From contig NC_079240.1 of the NCBI RefSeq assembly GCF_027921745.1, positions 923,001 through 987,000 on the forward strand: a stretch of 64,000 nucleotides of DNA, in the 5' to 3' direction. This document shows, one piece after another, positions 1 through 10,410 of this stretch; position 1 is the first letter of the stretch; every line of letters begins with the position of its first letter. Made by a program: the position numbers and the translations under genes. The stretch is from Schizosaccharomyces osmophilus (taxonomy: Eukaryota > Ascomycota > Schizosaccharomycetes > Schizosaccharomycetales > Schizosaccharomycetaceae). The notes beneath the pieces were generated by a model, which saw nothing but the letters and a program-made list of their open reading frames with translations, was not told where the DNA came from and did not search any database.

Positions 1-696
1 AAGCGGTATACCTGATTTCTGATTTCTGATTTCTGATCCTTGATTCTTAAATCGTTCTTTCTGAAAGCTGGAAAAGCTGGAGGAACGAATGAACCGGTTT
101 CCTAGCTCATATCGGATGGTGAATGAAAGAAATCATATGCTTCCTTTCTCGGAATCTCACACGAAGCATACCATCACCCAATTCTGGTTCCACCCTTCGT
201 CCTAATATGCATGCATGGCATAGAAAGATACAAGGAAACCAGATTTCAAACATTTCCTTTCGCTACGAATTCTTATAAATTTCTATTATATTTCTTTCTC
301 CTTTCTTTTATTATACAAATGAATCCATATTTGTTTCTTAACAAACCTGCCCTTCCTCCATTCCCATGCAATTCAATATCAACCTTAGATGTTTCACTCG
401 TGAAAAATATCACTCGCCACGTAACCCATGAAAAAAAAAAAAAAAATAAAAGAAAAAAAAAGGAAAATTATCAAATGCCGTCTTCTCATCAAGTGTTATT
501 CTATGATTCTTCTTTCATTCATTACTTAATGACTCATTACGTGGATAAACATCAGAGAAATGCGCTAAGGCTATATAAATAGCATAGAAAGGAAAGGGCC
601 AAAGCATCTAAATCCGTGAATATTTATAGTAAACAAAGGTTTCTTTTCCCTTTTCCCTTTTCCCTTTTTTTTTTAATTTGCTAAATAAGATCAATC
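1..696. other. gene-free left flank and promoter of the SDR gene
   Basis: No coding sequence is supported here; the open frame at 211-582 runs through A- and T-homopolymers and looks non-coding. Visible elements are a short tandem run of tgatttc units at about 11-36, an AP-1-like TGACTCA (530-536) followed directly by TTACGTGG (537-544), a TATATAAAT box (572-580) about 117 bp before the downstream ATG, and a forkhead/FLEX-like GTAAACAAA (629-637). The AP-1 and ATF-like sites suggest stress control, which is inference. Confidence 0.5.
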
Positions 697-1560
697 ATGT
701 CTGAACCCGTACCTACCACTGATACTCAAGACTGGCCTGGTCATCACAAAGACTTAAATCCTCAGCCTGATTTACTGACATACCGTGATGGAAGAGAACA
801 TGTTGGTACCGGAAAATTGAAGAACAAGCGCAGCTTAATTACTGGAGGAGACTCTGGAATTGGTAAAGCCGCCGCACTTATGTTTGCTCGTGAAGGCAGT
901 GATATCGTGATCACTTGCTTACCAGAAGAGCGCCATGATGCAGAGCATACCAAGCAAATGATAGAAAAAGAAGGTCGCAAGTGCTTTTATTTAGCTACTG
1001 ATCTCAGTTCTGCTGAAAACTGCAGAAAGCTGGTTCACTTCACAGTCGAAAAGTTGGGAGGCATCGATGTCCTCGTAAATAACGCTGGTTTCCAGAAAAT
1101 CGCAAATACCATTGAAGACATCTCCGATGAACAATGGGACTTTACCTTTAAAACCAACATCTATTCTTTCTTTTGGATCACAAAGGCCGCCCTTAAGCAC
1201 ATGAAGCCTGGTAGTTCCATCGTCAATGCTGCTAGTATTAACGCCTATGTCGGACGACCCGACTTGTCAGATTATACATCCACGAAGGGTGCAATCGTAA
1301 GCTTCACGAGAGCCGTGAGTAATCAATATGCCAGCCGTGGCATTCGTGTCAACGCCGTTGCCCCAGGCCCTATATATACGCCGCTTGTCCAATCTACATT
1401 TCCTTCAGAAATGATTGAGATCTCAAATCAAGTACCTATGGGACGCATGGGCCAGCCCTCTGAAGTGGCTTCCTGTTATCTTTTCTTGGCTTGCTCTGAA
1501 GCTGGATATATTACCGGCCAAACAATTCACGTCAACGGTGGTACCGTTGTAAATGGCTAA
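697..1560 (+). CDS. short-chain dehydrogenase/reductase, glucose dehydrogenase-like
   Basis: A single-exon 287-residue NAD(P)-dependent oxidoreductase of the classical/extended SDR type. The cofactor-binding motif TGGDSGIG is at residues 49-56, NNAG at 128-131, the catalytic Ser near 180 and the YxxxK pair at Y193/K197, so all active-site residues are present. The N-terminal extension containing [13 protein letters not shown] and the overall length are typical of the YghA/YhdF-like general-stress SDRs found in bacteria and fungi. The substrate cannot be told from sequence. The ATG is preceded by a TATA box and by AP-1-like sites, in keeping with a stress-induced gene. The gene stands alone; its left neighbour lies outside the window. 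Confidence 0.85.
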   Translation: MSEPVPTTDTQDWPGHHKDLNPQPDLLTYRDGREHVGTGKLKNKRSLITGGDSGIGKAAALMFAREGSDIVITCLPEERHDAEHTKQMIEKEGRKCFYLATDLSSAENCRKLVHFTVEKLGGIDVLVNNAGFQKIANTIEDISDEQWDFTFKTNIYSFFWITKAALKHMKPGSSIVNAASINAYVGRPDLSDYTSTKGAIVSFTRAVSNQYASRGIRVNAVAPGPIYTPLVQSTFPSEMIEISNQVPMGRMGQPSEVASCYLFLACSEAGYITGQTIHVNGGTVVNG

Positions 1561-1914
1561 AAAGCATACTGTCACGTTTTGAACCTTTTAAATAGTGTAC
1601 ATTAAAAGCAGAAAGCATTATGATGGTTAATGATTATACGGTGATACGAGTGTTTTCAAATAATATTTGTTTGTGAGTAACGGGTTTTTCGTTAGCAAGT
1701 TTCCGTTTTGTCTGTAATTCCTTTGTTTTTCAAGGCCTCAATATTTATTAGTATAAACCTTTTTTGATAAATCACTTTTCAAACGGTAAAGATCAATTTC
1801 GATAGTGTCATTTTGGTAGTATTGCAATGCAGAGTTTTGCATGATCCTCTACCAATGTTTACGTCTAAAAACAGCGAAGCATTGGTTTTTATATACATGG
1901 TCATTTTTTACAAC

Positions 1915-1948
1915 AGTTGTCATTGTTTACTTGTAAACAATGACAACT
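1915..1948. repeat. perfect inverted repeat, 16-bp arms with 2-bp spacer
   Basis: The left arm AGTTGTCATTGTTTAC (1915-1930) and the right arm (1933-1948) are exact reverse complements separated by TT. The inner part of each arm contains GTAAACAA, the core of the forkhead/FLEX motif, so the structure could be a double forkhead-factor site or a hairpin. It is too short to call a MITE, and no target-site duplication or longer terminal repeats were seen around it. Confidence 0.85.
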
Positions 1949-2419
1949 ATGTAGAAACCTACACAACTAGGCGACCACAATATACAAGTCTTTTGTATTA
2001 CACTACTAGGTTCATGAAACATTGTAGTTTTAATACTAAACCAAGATTTAAAGTGGCTCTTCAATGTTTCGCATTTAAAAGGCTTGCCCTGATTTCATGA
2101 AAGAATTTTTGGTATATACAAATATCATTTGTTTATTTGTTTACATAAAGGAAATCTGCATGCTAAGGAGTCGTCGCTTTTACCAACTGGGATTTTACCT
2201 ATAGATTTGAAGGATTCTCATTTAAAAACCATAAAATACATATTTATTCACTTTGCTGCGGCTATTTATGCCTTGAGAATATCTAATTGTCGCATCCTCA
2301 TTTCTTCAATTGGTAAAGAGAAAAAGGAGCCAGTTTATTGAAAAACATTCAGAAATTTAAAAAGTATCTCACTTTCACTATATTGTCTTCTATAATCTTT
2401 TGTATTCATATTTTATTCG

Positions 2420-2779
2420 ATGAGTCCGAAAGAATTCTTTCAATGGATTGTATGCATCATAAAGGACTTGTTCGCAAAATGTACGTTGGTTTTCAAAAAA
2501 AAAAGGCCTGCGACAAAATGCGTTCAAGATGACATTGGTTTACGATCGCTGTTCTTTGTCTCTGAGAATTCGTCTGCAGAGGCATTAACTTTGCCAACTG
2601 ACGCAAGCGAAGAAAGGACTCTTACTGGAATGTCTGAAAAAGGAAGAGTTTATTCCCTCTCTGTAAAGTCTCAGAAAATCAATGTTTTTCTCAGCTGCAA
2701 CAACACTGTACCCCAGCAGGCAGAGCTTTGTGAGCTAAGTACTGAACGTGAATCTCCTCGTAATCTAAAATCCACATAA
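2420..2779 (+). CDS. hypothetical orphan protein, 119 residues
   Basis: An ATG-started open frame of 119 residues. The N-terminal third has a short hydrophobic stretch (residues 5-28) with Lys-rich sequence after it; the rest is Ser/Thr/Glu-rich and protein-like in composition. I recognise no family. A frame stop lies about eight codons before the ATG, so there is little room for extension in this exon, though an upstream spliced exon is not excluded. It may be a species-specific orphan, or chance; poly-A runs at 2490-2505 argue for caution. Confidence 0.3.
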   Translation: MSPKEFFQWIVCIIKDLFAKCTLVFKKKRPATKCVQDDIGLRSLFFVSENSSAEALTLPTDASEERTLTGMSEKGRVYSLSVKSQKINVFLSCNNTVPQQAELCELSTERESPRNLKST

Positions 2780-3358
2780 GCAATAGAGAAAGAAAGAAGG
2801 GAAACTTCAAATTGAAGCTAAGTTTTCTGCTTTGTACATGTCCGTCTTCAAGCTAGAAACATCCAAATTTCGCTGCTCCAACACGTTAAGGAATTTAATT
2901 ATCTAGAGAAACCGAAGGAACTCAAACATCTCAAACTCATTCATACCATATAGTTTAGAGCAAAACAAACAAACAGACAAACTCTTCAACTATGAATTTT
3001 CAACACTCGTCCCTGAATTCACTTAAAGAAGCCTATTTTTAAACCTTTTATTAGAAAAATATTCAATATTTTCAACTGCCAGCAATTTCCTATACCAAAG
3101 ACTTGATACAATCTTCAATCAAAAGATGCATTTTCCATTGCTAAAGTTACAAGAGCAAATAATAAACAACAGATGTAAAATTCTTCTTAGCAGGTTAATT
3201 TAGCGACAGCAGATACTTCCTCTCTCAAACAAAATATAGAGTACTCTCCGATTCATTACTTTCTACCACTGGAAGAAGATTCCCTTTTTGCAAAACAAAA
3301 TTAAATCCCTTCATCCGCTCCCTTCGAGTTATAAGCTTAAAATCAAACTCCAGAAAGT

Positions 3359-3909
3359 ATGAATGAAGAAAAGAGAGGACTTTGCTTGAACATTCGGTAT
3401 TTGAAGAGTATGTCAATAAGTTTTGAGATTATGACTTCTTTGCGGAAGTCACTAACAAGCTTTACTTTGTAGATGTTTTAAGAAAGGCACGAAAGATGGA
3501 TGATACAATACAATTATCTCTTAATTCTGCTAAATGGGAATCACCGAGCCAAGCCAGAGAATCTCAAGAGCAACGATGCAATCGAGTCAAGCAAGAGTTA
3601 TTTCGAGGCTGGCTTAGTAGAGATAATTTCTTGAAGGAGTGCATTTCAGTTACCGAAGAGGAATTATCCAAAGGTACTCCGTCATCAAATACTATTCCAA
3701 TCTCCGAAAAACCACTGGTTTCTGAACGCTTGGACCCTTATGCTAAAGAACAAGAAATAAAAATAACACCACCAGAGGAGGTTAAAATGACGCTTAAGTC
3801 TGAGCAGACTGTTGAAAATATTATACGAGACCAGACTTGGGAAACACTTACGAATGCTTGCCCGGGAATGTTTGGCAACTGGGAAGCGGACTATAATAAA
3901 GCCAAATAA
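3359..3909 (+). CDS. cid2: Cid2/MIX23 family protein (caffeine-induced death protein 2)
   Basis: Two exons, 3359-3407 and 3473-3909, encode 161 residues. The donor is gtatgt at 3408, the branch point actaac lies at about 3450 and the acceptor is tttgtag at 3466-3472. The spliced frame gives a Cys at residue 9 followed, with the spacing of human MIX23, by KMDDTIQLSLN, then a second cysteine pair with 20 residues between the cysteines (CNRVKQ...KECIS), and a C-terminal VENIIRDQTWE resembling the VEEVVNDRSW region of MIX23. MIX23 is a mitochondrial intermembrane-space twin-cysteine protein; the S. pombe homologue was named for caffeine-induced death. The gene is convergent with mms2, as in the S. 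pombe SPCC338 block. The first exon is short and rests on splice logic and motif spacing. Confidence 0.8.
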
Positions 3910-4253
3910 TAATATCATCGAGCTTTTATAAACGAAAACTATGACTCATTTCCGTTAATTCTCTTTCTTTTCTAACTACCAGCGATCGATACTCTTATCC
4001 TTTACAGGTTTATCGTTTGCAGCTTACATCTAAGTTTTATGGTAATAGATAAAAACCCGTATTCTTTAGGTAAAGTAATTTATTGATGAAGTTAAGGTGA
4101 TGGTATCTTGACAGAGACATAACTAAGGTCATTGCTGAAAAATGAATGAGTGGGAGCTCTGAATGTGAAAAGCACTACATCCAAATAAAATCTAAAATTT
4201 TTTCTTCCTATGAGAACTCCAGAATCACCGAGACGGCTTTGTTTAATTCGCAC
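3910..4253. other. convergent intergenic region cid2/mms2
   Basis: This is shared 3' flank of two convergent genes. It is AT-rich and I see no gene or structured RNA in it. Confidence 0.5.
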
Positions 4254-5079
4254 CTACTCATAAGTACTACCTTCAGCAGGTTGAGGTAATTTGCGGTTCG
4301 ATGGAGATGCCATCTCTCTAATCTATGTTAGTACTCCATTTCATTACGATCCACAAATTCGCTTACTTTTTCAACTCCAAAAGAATCGTTTCCATCGTAT
4401 ATTCTCGTTTCCAATGACGAAGACAACCAATTTTGTTCGGATTAATCTTAGATTTAGTTAATAAACATTTTGTATATAAATTGGAAGTAAGCGATTGAAA
4501 CCATGAAACACTCAAAAACGGCTGACGTTTGATATTGTGTCCCAGTATTCCTTCTTCATAGCATCAATTACTCATGGCAATTATGGTTTTCTTTTTTCTT
4601 TACTTACCTCTCCAGTTTCAGCGTCAACGCCAGGTAAATTAATTTTGGAGACAAAAGTTACACGAGGAGGAGCATCCGGATATTTAAAATCACAGTGTAT
4701 TTTTACGCTATAAATTCGATTTTCATGGACGCTCTAAAGTTGAACAGTTAGTACAATCCCATGTTTGAAGTGACAATAAAAAGGCGATGGCTATTTGGCA
4801 CAACAAAAAACCATGCTACATAAAAGTACTGAACTTTCCCTAAAAAGGATAAAAGCATGCTCCCTTTAATTCATTGAAACATACATGAGCAGGTCCTAAT
4901 ATGGTAGCATTCCAATCAGACAAGCTAATGTCATCAGCATTAGTCAATCCATAAGAACAAGAATTGTCTCCGAGACCTTTTTCGCCTTTTTCAAGTTCTT
5001 CTAGAAGTCGAAAATTACGAGGACTATACATAATTGTTAGTTTTGAACGGGATTTCAAAGGTTCTTACACTTTAGCCAT
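4254..5079 (-). CDS. mms2: ubiquitin-conjugating enzyme variant Mms2/UEV1
   Basis: Five exons on the minus strand (5069-5079, 4885-5023, 4608-4733, 4367-4446, 4254-4317) give exactly 140 codons, a 139-residue UEV. The first exon holds only 11 nt (ATGGCTAAAGT), and every junction keeps frame: MAKV then PRNFRLLEELEKGEKGLGD, the SVHENRIYSVKIHCD block, NLPGVDAETGE, CLRHWKREYTMET and a C-terminal NRKLPQPAEGSTYE. UEVs have the E2 fold but lack the catalytic cysteine. Mms2 pairs with Ubc13 to build K63-linked chains on PCNA in error-free post-replication repair (known for the family). Donors are gtaaga, gtatgt, gtaagt and gtaagc; the last intron has a canonical tactaac branch point. In S. pombe the orthologue (also called spm2) lies between cid2 and hsp20, as here. 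Confidence 0.95.
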
Positions 5080-5881
5080 AGTTGCAGTGTTTGGTAGATG
5101 ACAAAATGAAGCAATGTACCTGAAGTTTATGCTAGATCAAAGTAATCTTGAGCGATTACTGTTAAAAAATAAACTAAAATGCTATGTTATTTTCAATTAC
5201 TTTGATCTTTATTTATGACTGTGTTGAAAGGCTAAATACGTCAAGAAAAACTACCATGTTTACAAAATAGAGAACCCTCTACGTAACTAGTAGGATGTGC
5301 AATAATATTATTCTTTGTTAAAAAAGTAAAAATTCCAAGACCATCATTGTAAGTAGTCCTTCAAAGCAACGAGAAGATACTCTCTTTTCTGGTTAGACAG
5401 TCTTCCATTGCTAGTTTTTTTCTTTTCTGATGAACAAAGCATCTTAAATAACGTGCGTAGGCTTTTATTTCTTTATATTTGATAAAAAATACCGAATCAA
5501 GCAAGCTAAAAGGCGAAAAAGGGTACATTTGCAATAAATATTGGTATGTGCTTTAACTTTCCTAAATGTTGATGTTAGAGCAACTTCTAATACAGAGAAA
5601 CAAGTCTCTGCATCTGTAGGACTAATTAAATCACCGTATATCCAAGTGTATCGCTTAATGGGCAAATTCGTGTAGAAGAAAATCCGAGTAATAATGTGGA
5701 TTTTTACTTTCCAACAAATTTGTTTCCATTTTTAGATATATAAAAGGCATTAAGCCATTGTTGAAAGAAGCTCGAACTCTCAATCATGTTCATATATCTA
5801 TAAGTAATAGGGTTATACCCATTATCACCTTCTCAGACTCAGATCATTAAAGAGGAGGAAAAACGTTTCAAAAAACATAAC
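5080..5881. other. 0.8-kb spacer, mms2 promoter and hsp20 3' flank
   Basis: No gene is supported. The minus-strand frame at 5465-5665 has no ATG (it would begin with TTG) and no recognisable motif. A TATATAAAA sequence near 5735-5745 reads on the plus strand without an obvious gene behind it. Confidence 0.45.
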
Positions 5882-6298
5882 TTATTGGATTTCAACAATT
5901 TTCGTGCTAGATTCTGTCTGTTTCTTGTTCATGATGATACTCAGTATACCATCTTTCAAAGAGGCCTGTACCATCCGATCATCAACGAATTGAGGCAAAG
6001 CTATAGTCCGAGAAAAAACACCAAAACATCTTTCACTCCAGCGAATGAGAGGACCAGCTTGAGATTCGTCAGGTTTACGCTCTCCGGAAACAGTTAACTT
6101 TCGACCATCCAAGTCTATGTGCAAGTTGTCTTTTGGAATTCCCGGAACTTCAACGTCGACTTCAACAGTAGTATCCGTTTCCCTTAATTCAAAGGCAGGT
6201 CCCCAGCAAGCAAACCATGCAGACTTTGCCTGTTTCGAGCGGTCATGAAGGTCAAAGATATCATCAAAGATGTGGTCTGTGAACGCGTCGAACAACAT
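5882..6298 (-). CDS. hsp20: small heat-shock protein, alpha-crystallin family
   Basis: A single-exon 138-residue small heat-shock protein. The alpha-crystallin domain spans roughly residues 33-130, with WGPAFELRETD opening it, VDVEVPGIPKDNLHIDLDG in the first sheet, and the diagnostic ASLKDGILSI near the end of the domain; the C-terminus KIVEIQ carries an I-x-x-I tail of the kind that docks neighbouring subunits. Such proteins form oligomeric ATP-independent chaperones that hold unfolding proteins. The position between mms2 and naa15 matches S. pombe hsp20 rather than its paralogue hsp16. A TATAAA reading on the minus strand (6471-6476) lies about 175 bp upstream, and a TTCnnGAA heat-shock-like unit (6415-6422) lies between it and the ATG, a weak match to a heat-shock element. 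Confidence 0.92.
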   Translation of the reverse strand: MLFDAFTDHIFDDIFDLHDRSKQAKSAWFACWGPAFELRETDTTVEVDVEVPGIPKDNLHIDLDGRKLTVSGERKPDESQAGPLIRWSERCFGVFSRTIALPQFVDDRMVQASLKDGILSIIMNKKQTESSTKIVEIQ

Positions 6299-6608
6299 TT
6301 CAACAATAATATTCTTGCCAGGAATAACTGGTACCTTATTAGCCTAATTTACGTTTCTCTCAGCGTAAGGAGGGTATGGTTGTAGTAAAGACATTCCAAA
6401 TGTTTCCATGCGCTTTCCAGAATTCAGCGTCGGAAATGTGAGATGGATACACGCTATTCGTATTGGGAGCTTTATAAGCCTAATACTATTATTTAACAAA
6501 ATAGGATCAGTTTGCATTTCTCTCATATTCTTTACTATTTACTGCATACCAATGCTTAACGCTATGTATTTTTTGTTGCAATATGTAACATTCAATTTTC
6601 TTTAAATT

Positions 6609-8838
6609 CTAATCTCTTTTGGTGGTCAGGTATTCTTTTGCTTCTATGATAGACGCATGATCTTGGTCCAAAATTTGGGTTGCCTGCTCCAAATAGTGGT
6701 TCGCAGCTTCTGAGTCGCCCTGGCGACCATACAATTTCGCAGCCAAAAGCAAAGTTGTTGGATTTTCTTTTGAAACTGACAATAATTTATCCATGTACTT
6801 TTGGGCATCCTTTAGCGGGGTATTCGTACTAACTAACTCTTCACCAAGAGGGTCTTCGTCAAACTTCACAGGCGTACCATCCTCTGACTTTGCACGAGCT
6901 TTGTCTGTTTCTTTTATCTTCTCTGCACGCTCATGACGCTTGGAGTTGTCTTTTTTCAGCTTTTTCATTAATTTTTTTCTCTCTTCCTCGTCAAGATTTC
7001 CTTGCAATAACTTTTCATATTCTGCAGGCTTGGGCCCATAGCGAGCAAAAGGATGATCGAAGAGATCTAAATAAATTTGAGTAGCAAGTTGACAAGCTTC
7101 ATAAAAAGCAGAATTATTGAATACGCCGTCTTCCCAAGAGAGCAGATCCAAGTAATTACGAATGGTGTTCTTACGAAAAGCAAAGAAATGAAAATCGAAT
7201 TGGTCATCAGCCCAAGCTTCAAAGATAGAGAAAACAATGTTGAAACGCTTCAATGCCATAGCATATTTCTTTTGACGATAAAACGACTTTGCGTCTTCCA
7301 ACATATACCAAAGGCATTGCATATCAGCAAGGTCACCTACGGAACCGCCGACAGCTTCATTTCTAGTGAATAATCCGACGGTGTTCGCAGCAAGTTCATT
7401 TTCATGATTGCGTAACATGTATTTTGCACACTTGTTGTTCACGAAACGATCTTGTAAATCTAATTTGCGGGAAAAATCCATAGTTTCCATAGCTTCCTGT
7501 AATTTCCCTTGGTGCTTGAAAATTCTTGCCTGTGTCATGTAAAGTTCAACGAGGGTAGGAGTATGTTGAAGTGCTAGAGAAATATAATGTTCAGCTTGAT
7601 TCAACTCGCGTTTATAATCAAAGTGTTGAGCCAAATAATAGTATGTCCAAAGCAGGGAAGTAGGAATTTGCACTTCAGTATCTGCAGTCGAAAACTTTGC
7701 ATGGTCCAACAAAGACGAGGCATAACCGGAAACCAACTTTTCGACTATCTCACATTTAGAAGTATCTTTGTATAAAGACTTGATGTCTACAAATACAGAA
7801 GGAATTCCTCGTTTAAGCTTGGCACGCAAATACAAATCTACTCTCTGAGCGAATAAATCACCAGTTAGCATATCCAAAGGTATTCTTCTGGGACATTCGG
7901 ATCTAGGATAAATCACAGAAATCTTATCATAAAGAGAGAGCCACTTATCGTAGTTAAGTACATTGTGCTTATCATCTTCATAGCCATAAGCTTGTTGCAA
8001 CTTGTGAAAATAATCATGGTTGTCAGAATTGCGATCTAACAATCTGATGAGAGTAGCCTTTGCTTCGTCAAATTTTTCCAAAGTTAACTCGTATTCAACC
8101 TTGATCTCCAAAAATGCAGTAAGATCTAAAATCTTCTTTTCTTCGGAAAGCAAGTGTTCATAAGCAGCATTTGCACCATCTTTCTTCAAAATAACCAAGT
8201 TGATAAAAAGTTGAGACTCGGACTCTTCTTGTGGATCAACGGGAATTCCCTGACTGATAGTAGTCTCAAAGGCGTCCAAAATTTTGAACGAACTAGCGAA
8301 TTCGCCTCGAAGATATTGGGCTACAGCCAAGGCGCTCCAATTACCACGGACACCGGGGTTGGTTTGTAAGAGAGAGTTTCTTGTATCAGCCAAAGGCTTG
8401 AATTGACGAAGTTGACTCTGCAAAAGGGCAAGGTCGCGCAAAAGACTAGTATTCCCCCTTTCCAGCTTTTGGGCATTAATGTAGCATTTAGCTGCTTGTA
8501 CATAATCTTTATCTGCTTTGCAAACAAGACCATAAATATGCCAACAAACACCGGAAGCAACATCGTGACGAAGACCGCAACGAACGTTTTCATAACCTTC
8601 TTTGATTTGTCCTAACGAATGAAGAAGAATACCTTTAAGGGCGATTGATTCACCATGTTCAGGATGCTTTTCGATTACAGACTCAATAGCCTTGAGACCC
8701 TTTTTGTATTGTCTAGTCTCGTAGCATTTCTACGAACGTTAGCAATGTTTCTCAAAATAAAAATTTTTTGGCAAGTAAACTTACTAAAGCCGTACGAAAT
8801 TGAGTAATATCCTTTGGACTCAGTTGTACTTTGGCCAT
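6609..8838 (-). CDS. naa15: NatA N-terminal acetyltransferase auxiliary subunit Naa15
   Basis: Two exons, 8785-8838 and 6609-8729, encode 724 residues. Exon 1 ([18 protein letters not shown]) ends at a gtaagt donor; the acceptor cgtag opens exon 2 at [13 protein letters not shown], the first TPR-like helix pair of Naa15. Later helices ([47 protein letters not shown]) follow the human NAA15 pattern. The C-terminal third is highly charged ([20 protein letters not shown]), as in the family. Naa15 wraps the catalytic Naa10 subunit and anchors NatA at the ribosome exit, acetylating N-terminal Ser/Ala/Thr after Met removal. The in-frame TTG at 8441 is not the start; the frame continues upstream to the splice site. 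Length is close to that of S. pombe Naa15. Confidence 0.95.
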
Positions 8839-9818
8839 TCCAGGGTACTTGTTGAGGACAGAGGTGGTGTCTCAGAAGCGGTTCCCGCAGAATCATTCGT
8901 ATGCTCAAGTTTTCACCCAAAGGTCTAGCCATTCCTGTAAGCTTATGTAAAGAAAAAAAATGAATATTTTCCTTTATTTTTAATTCCATCTTCAAGAAGC
9001 ACAAACCGGAAATCTTCGGAGAAGCACCTTTTCCCTTGCAACTCTCTTCTTCATACAAAGTTGCTGCTAAATTTGCAAATAAATTCTATAAAGTTGTTCA
9101 TCAAATAAGGAGCTACCAAAGGGCTTTTAGTTTGATTTGGACATGAGTGACCTGTTAGGGCCAAATGAGCAAATTCTGAATTGTAAAAACCAAGGAGTGC
9201 ATCTAGAAATTGAGAAGAATAAATAATATTCTTCACTTGAATTAGTGCCAATCTTCTCCTATACTGAAACTCCGCAGGCCACGATTTGGCCGGACTGTAG
9301 TTGGTTATAGCATTGGTCATCATTGAAAACAAAAAGCAGAGTAACTGTTCATTGTTTCATTTTTTATATATGAGAATCCTTTCCATAATATGTTTGCCCA
9401 ATAATACCACGACTGTTTTGTAAAGAGGCCTATGCCCTTGGTGCTTAGATTAAGAGAATTGTAGTTTCCTTCAGTTTTCTCTTTAAAGCTTGTCTCATTT
9501 ATAAAGTAGTGTATAGTAAATAAGCTTTAACTTTTCCTTTCTCCCTTCCAAGCTCGAAGTGATTCACAATGGAATGCACTGTTTACATTCAATCCTCAGA
9601 AACCACTTGACCATTTCTAATTATCCTGGAAAGCAAGAACTCTCTTAGGTTAGTTACATATATGTGAGCCTAAGATACATACGTAAGGTAGAAAGACGAT
9701 TCATACACTCTCGTTTAAGTCTTCTTCGTTCCAAATTTCCTACTTGGCCATCTTCAAGTTTGGTTTTGATATACATCTTAAACTACATATAGGTATAACC
9801 ATATCAAATTACAGATCA
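8839..9818. other. 1-kb spacer naa15 promoter to tRNA-Thr
   Basis: This contains the divergent upstream side of naa15 and the 5' flank of the tRNA gene. Minus-strand frames at 8675-9058 and 9051-9332 lack ATG starts and overlap naa15 exon 1 or each other. No gene is supported. A TATA-like TATAGGTATAA at 9788-9798 belongs to the tRNA promoter. Confidence 0.5.
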
Positions 9819-9890
9819 GCCCTTATGGCTTAGTGGTACAGCATCGCACTTGTAATGCGAAGATCCTCGGTTCGATTCCGAGTGAGGGCA
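9819..9890 (+). tRNA. tRNA-Thr (anticodon TGT)
   Basis: A 72-nt intronless cloverleaf. The acceptor stem GCCCTTA pairs with TGAGGGC (one G-T pair) and the discriminator is A. The anticodon loop CTTGTAA sits on a TCGCA/TGCGA stem. Box A lies in the D arm (TGGCTTAGTGG) and box B is GGTTCGATTCC. An upstream TATA-like element at about -31 to -21, as fission-yeast Pol III genes require, and a TTTT terminator from 9897 are present. Confidence 0.95.
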
Positions 9891-10410
9891 GTCTAATTTT
9901 CTTTTTTCCTTTCCTTTTTTTAAAAGAAAACTGTACACTATATATTGTTTCATAGCTTCTTTTTTTTTTGATTGATTTTTAAAGAAACCCAAATTCAACA
10001 TTTCTACTTCTCATTATAGCCTGTAGCAGACTTATTCCATTCCTTTACTTAATTGACTTGGTCCCTACACTTTTAGACCACAATTTTTAAACTTAGGAAT
10101 TCCTAAGTTTTAACTCGTTTGCAACCTTCACTTCCACAATTTATATACTTACAATAAACTCAAAAAAAAAATTTCTCGCACACAATATATTCATAAACAA
10201 GGTACCTATCTATATCTAAACAAATACTCTAAAATATGTAGGCCATCCTCTCATCTTGCAAGGCGTAATTTGCACATAAAAATACAAGTCGCAAGAGTTC
10301 AAGCGCTTCTTCTCTGCACCCCGTAGCACGAGCAGTTGACATCTGCTATTCTCGGTATGGAGTAAACCAAGTTCGTGACTCTGCGGGTTGCAATGACATT
10401 GTAAAGAATA
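9891..10410. other. spacer between tRNA-Thr and the ctp1 region
   Basis: AT-rich with short homopolymers. No gene was found on either strand. Confidence 0.45.

Larger units (their letters stand above)
1561..3358. other. 1.8-kb spacer between the SDR gene and cid2
   Basis: The spacer is AT-rich and holds a perfect 34-bp palindrome (1915-1948, listed separately) and one open frame (2420-2779, listed separately). Other open frames here start with non-ATG codons or are short, and I see no splice pattern joining them. No RNA gene was recognised. Confidence 0.5.

Noticed and set aside
5465-5665. 66-codon minus-strand frame between mms2 and hsp20
   Set aside because: Starts with TTG, no ATG, no motif, no splice context.
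6415-6425. Heat-shock element for hsp20
   Set aside because: Only one clear TTCnnGAA unit, lying between the TATA-like sequence and the ATG; kept as a remark in the gene entry rather than a separate feature.
8675-9332. Two overlapping minus-strand frames upstream of naa15
   Set aside because: Non-ATG starts; one overlaps the real first exon of naa15 in another frame.
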